Assembly (NCBI GenBank): GCA_937884015.1
Contig: CALGBV010000080.1
Location: 1 to 6,267, forward strand
Length of the DNA: 6,267 nucleotides
Direction: 5' to 3'
From: an uncultured Bacteroidales bacterium
GTDB taxonomy: Bacteria; Bacteroidota; Bacteroidia; Bacteroidales; F082
The notes under the pieces are model-generated. The model was not told the origin of the DNA and ran no database searches. It saw only the letters and a program-made list of their open reading frames with translations. The translations under genes were made by a program, and so were the position numbers. Below are positions 6,156 through 6,267 of this stretch, one piece after another. Position 1 is the first letter of the stretch. Each line of letters starts with the position of its first letter.

Positions 6156-6199
6156 TATATAATCCCAAATCGGTCATCAGACTGTTATGGGATAATATA
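6156..6199. repeat. 44-bp imperfect inverted repeat in the spacer
   Basis: The outer arms TATATAATCCCA (6156-6167) and TGGGATAATATA (6188-6199) are complementary at 11 of 12 positions. The interior continues to pair as CGGTC-ATCA-GACTG with one G-T wobble. Overall 17 of 20 positions can pair around a 4-base loop (6176-6179), with three isolated mismatches. No T-tract follows on the plus strand, so it does not look like a simple terminator. It lies 17 bp upstream of the -33 box of the right-edge promoter. Confidence 0.6.
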
Positions 6200-6216
6200 G
6201 GTTTTCGACTGAAATG

Positions 6217-6248
6217 TTTGACACCATCGATGGTTTTTCGTACCTTTG
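6217..6248 (+). promoter_or_regulatory. Bacteroidota promoter facing out of the right edge
   Basis: TTTG (6217-6220) is followed after exactly 20 bp by TACCTTTG (6241-6248), a full consensus match. The first ATG downstream is at 6259 (codons for M-A-L), only 10 nt past the -7 box, which would leave a very short leader; AAGGA at 6252-6256 is too close to that ATG to be a normal ribosome binding site. The gene's real start may be there or beyond the window. Confidence 0.7.
6223..6234. promoter_or_regulatory. Perfect 12-bp palindrome ACCATCGATGGT inside the right-edge promoter spacer
   Basis: The palindrome sits wholly between the -33 and -7 boxes of the outward promoter, a classic place for a repressor operator. 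It is GC-richer than its AT-rich surroundings, which makes chance less likely than for an AT palindrome. The regulated gene is outside the window. Confidence 0.4.
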
Positions 6249-6267
6249 CAGAAGGATTATGGCATTG

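Noticed and set aside
6156..6199. The inverted repeat as recombination arms of an invertible promoter.
   Set aside because: The arms are only 20 bp apart and enclose no promoter; no second copy of either arm is seen in the window and no recombinase gene is present.
6026..6267. An open reading frame on the plus strand from ATG 6026 to the window end, about 80 codons without a stop.
   Set aside because: It runs through the minus-strand promoter, the 44-bp inverted repeat and the right-edge promoter. The predicted peptide matches nothing I recognise, and no promoter or ribosome binding site precedes it. It is probably a chance opening; the next few hundred bases would decide.

Overview
The window looks like chromosome of a Bacteroidota member, most likely order Bacteroidales. 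The reasons are several matches to the Bacteroidota promoter consensus (TTTG, 19-21 bp, TAnnTTTG), weak or absent Shine-Dalgarno sequences, a lipoprotein with a 'FDTVFTSIGSTT'-type Ig-like domain followed by a beta-helix, and AT-rich spacers carrying short interspersed repeats. Genus cannot be judged from this sequence.

Layout. Bases 1-3157 (+) hold a type I restriction endonuclease subunit R (HsdR) whose N-terminus is cut by the window edge; every nuclease and helicase motif looked for is present. Bases 3158-3359 are a spacer that packs three unrelated short repeat types: a 7-bp tandem repeat, a 19-bp 'CCCTGAGCCTGTCGAAGGG' element and two 32-bp copies of a 9-bp-periodic repeat. Bases 3360-4805 (-) encode a 481-aa lipoprotein (Ig-like domain plus parallel beta-helix). 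Across a 93-bp divergent promoter region lies a 186-aa predicted outer-membrane beta-barrel protein (4899-5459, +). It converges on a 177-aa exported thioredoxin-fold protein with a CGWC active site (5454-5987, -), and the two share a self-complementary TTATAA that provides both stop codons. Bases 5988-6267 hold the thioredoxin promoter, a 44-bp imperfect inverted repeat and, at the right edge, a strong outward-facing promoter for a gene that lies almost wholly outside the window.

How they work together. HsdR would act in the cytoplasm with HsdM and HsdS, which are not in the window and probably lie to the left. The other three genes are all predicted envelope proteins (lipoprotein, barrel, periplasmic thiol protein), each apparently transcribed from its own promoter. 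No shared pathway can be proven. I see no CRISPR array, tRNA, rRNA, transposase or integrase. The genes are ordinary family members; the most unusual signals are the palindromes sitting on or beside promoters and the repeat-dense spacer.
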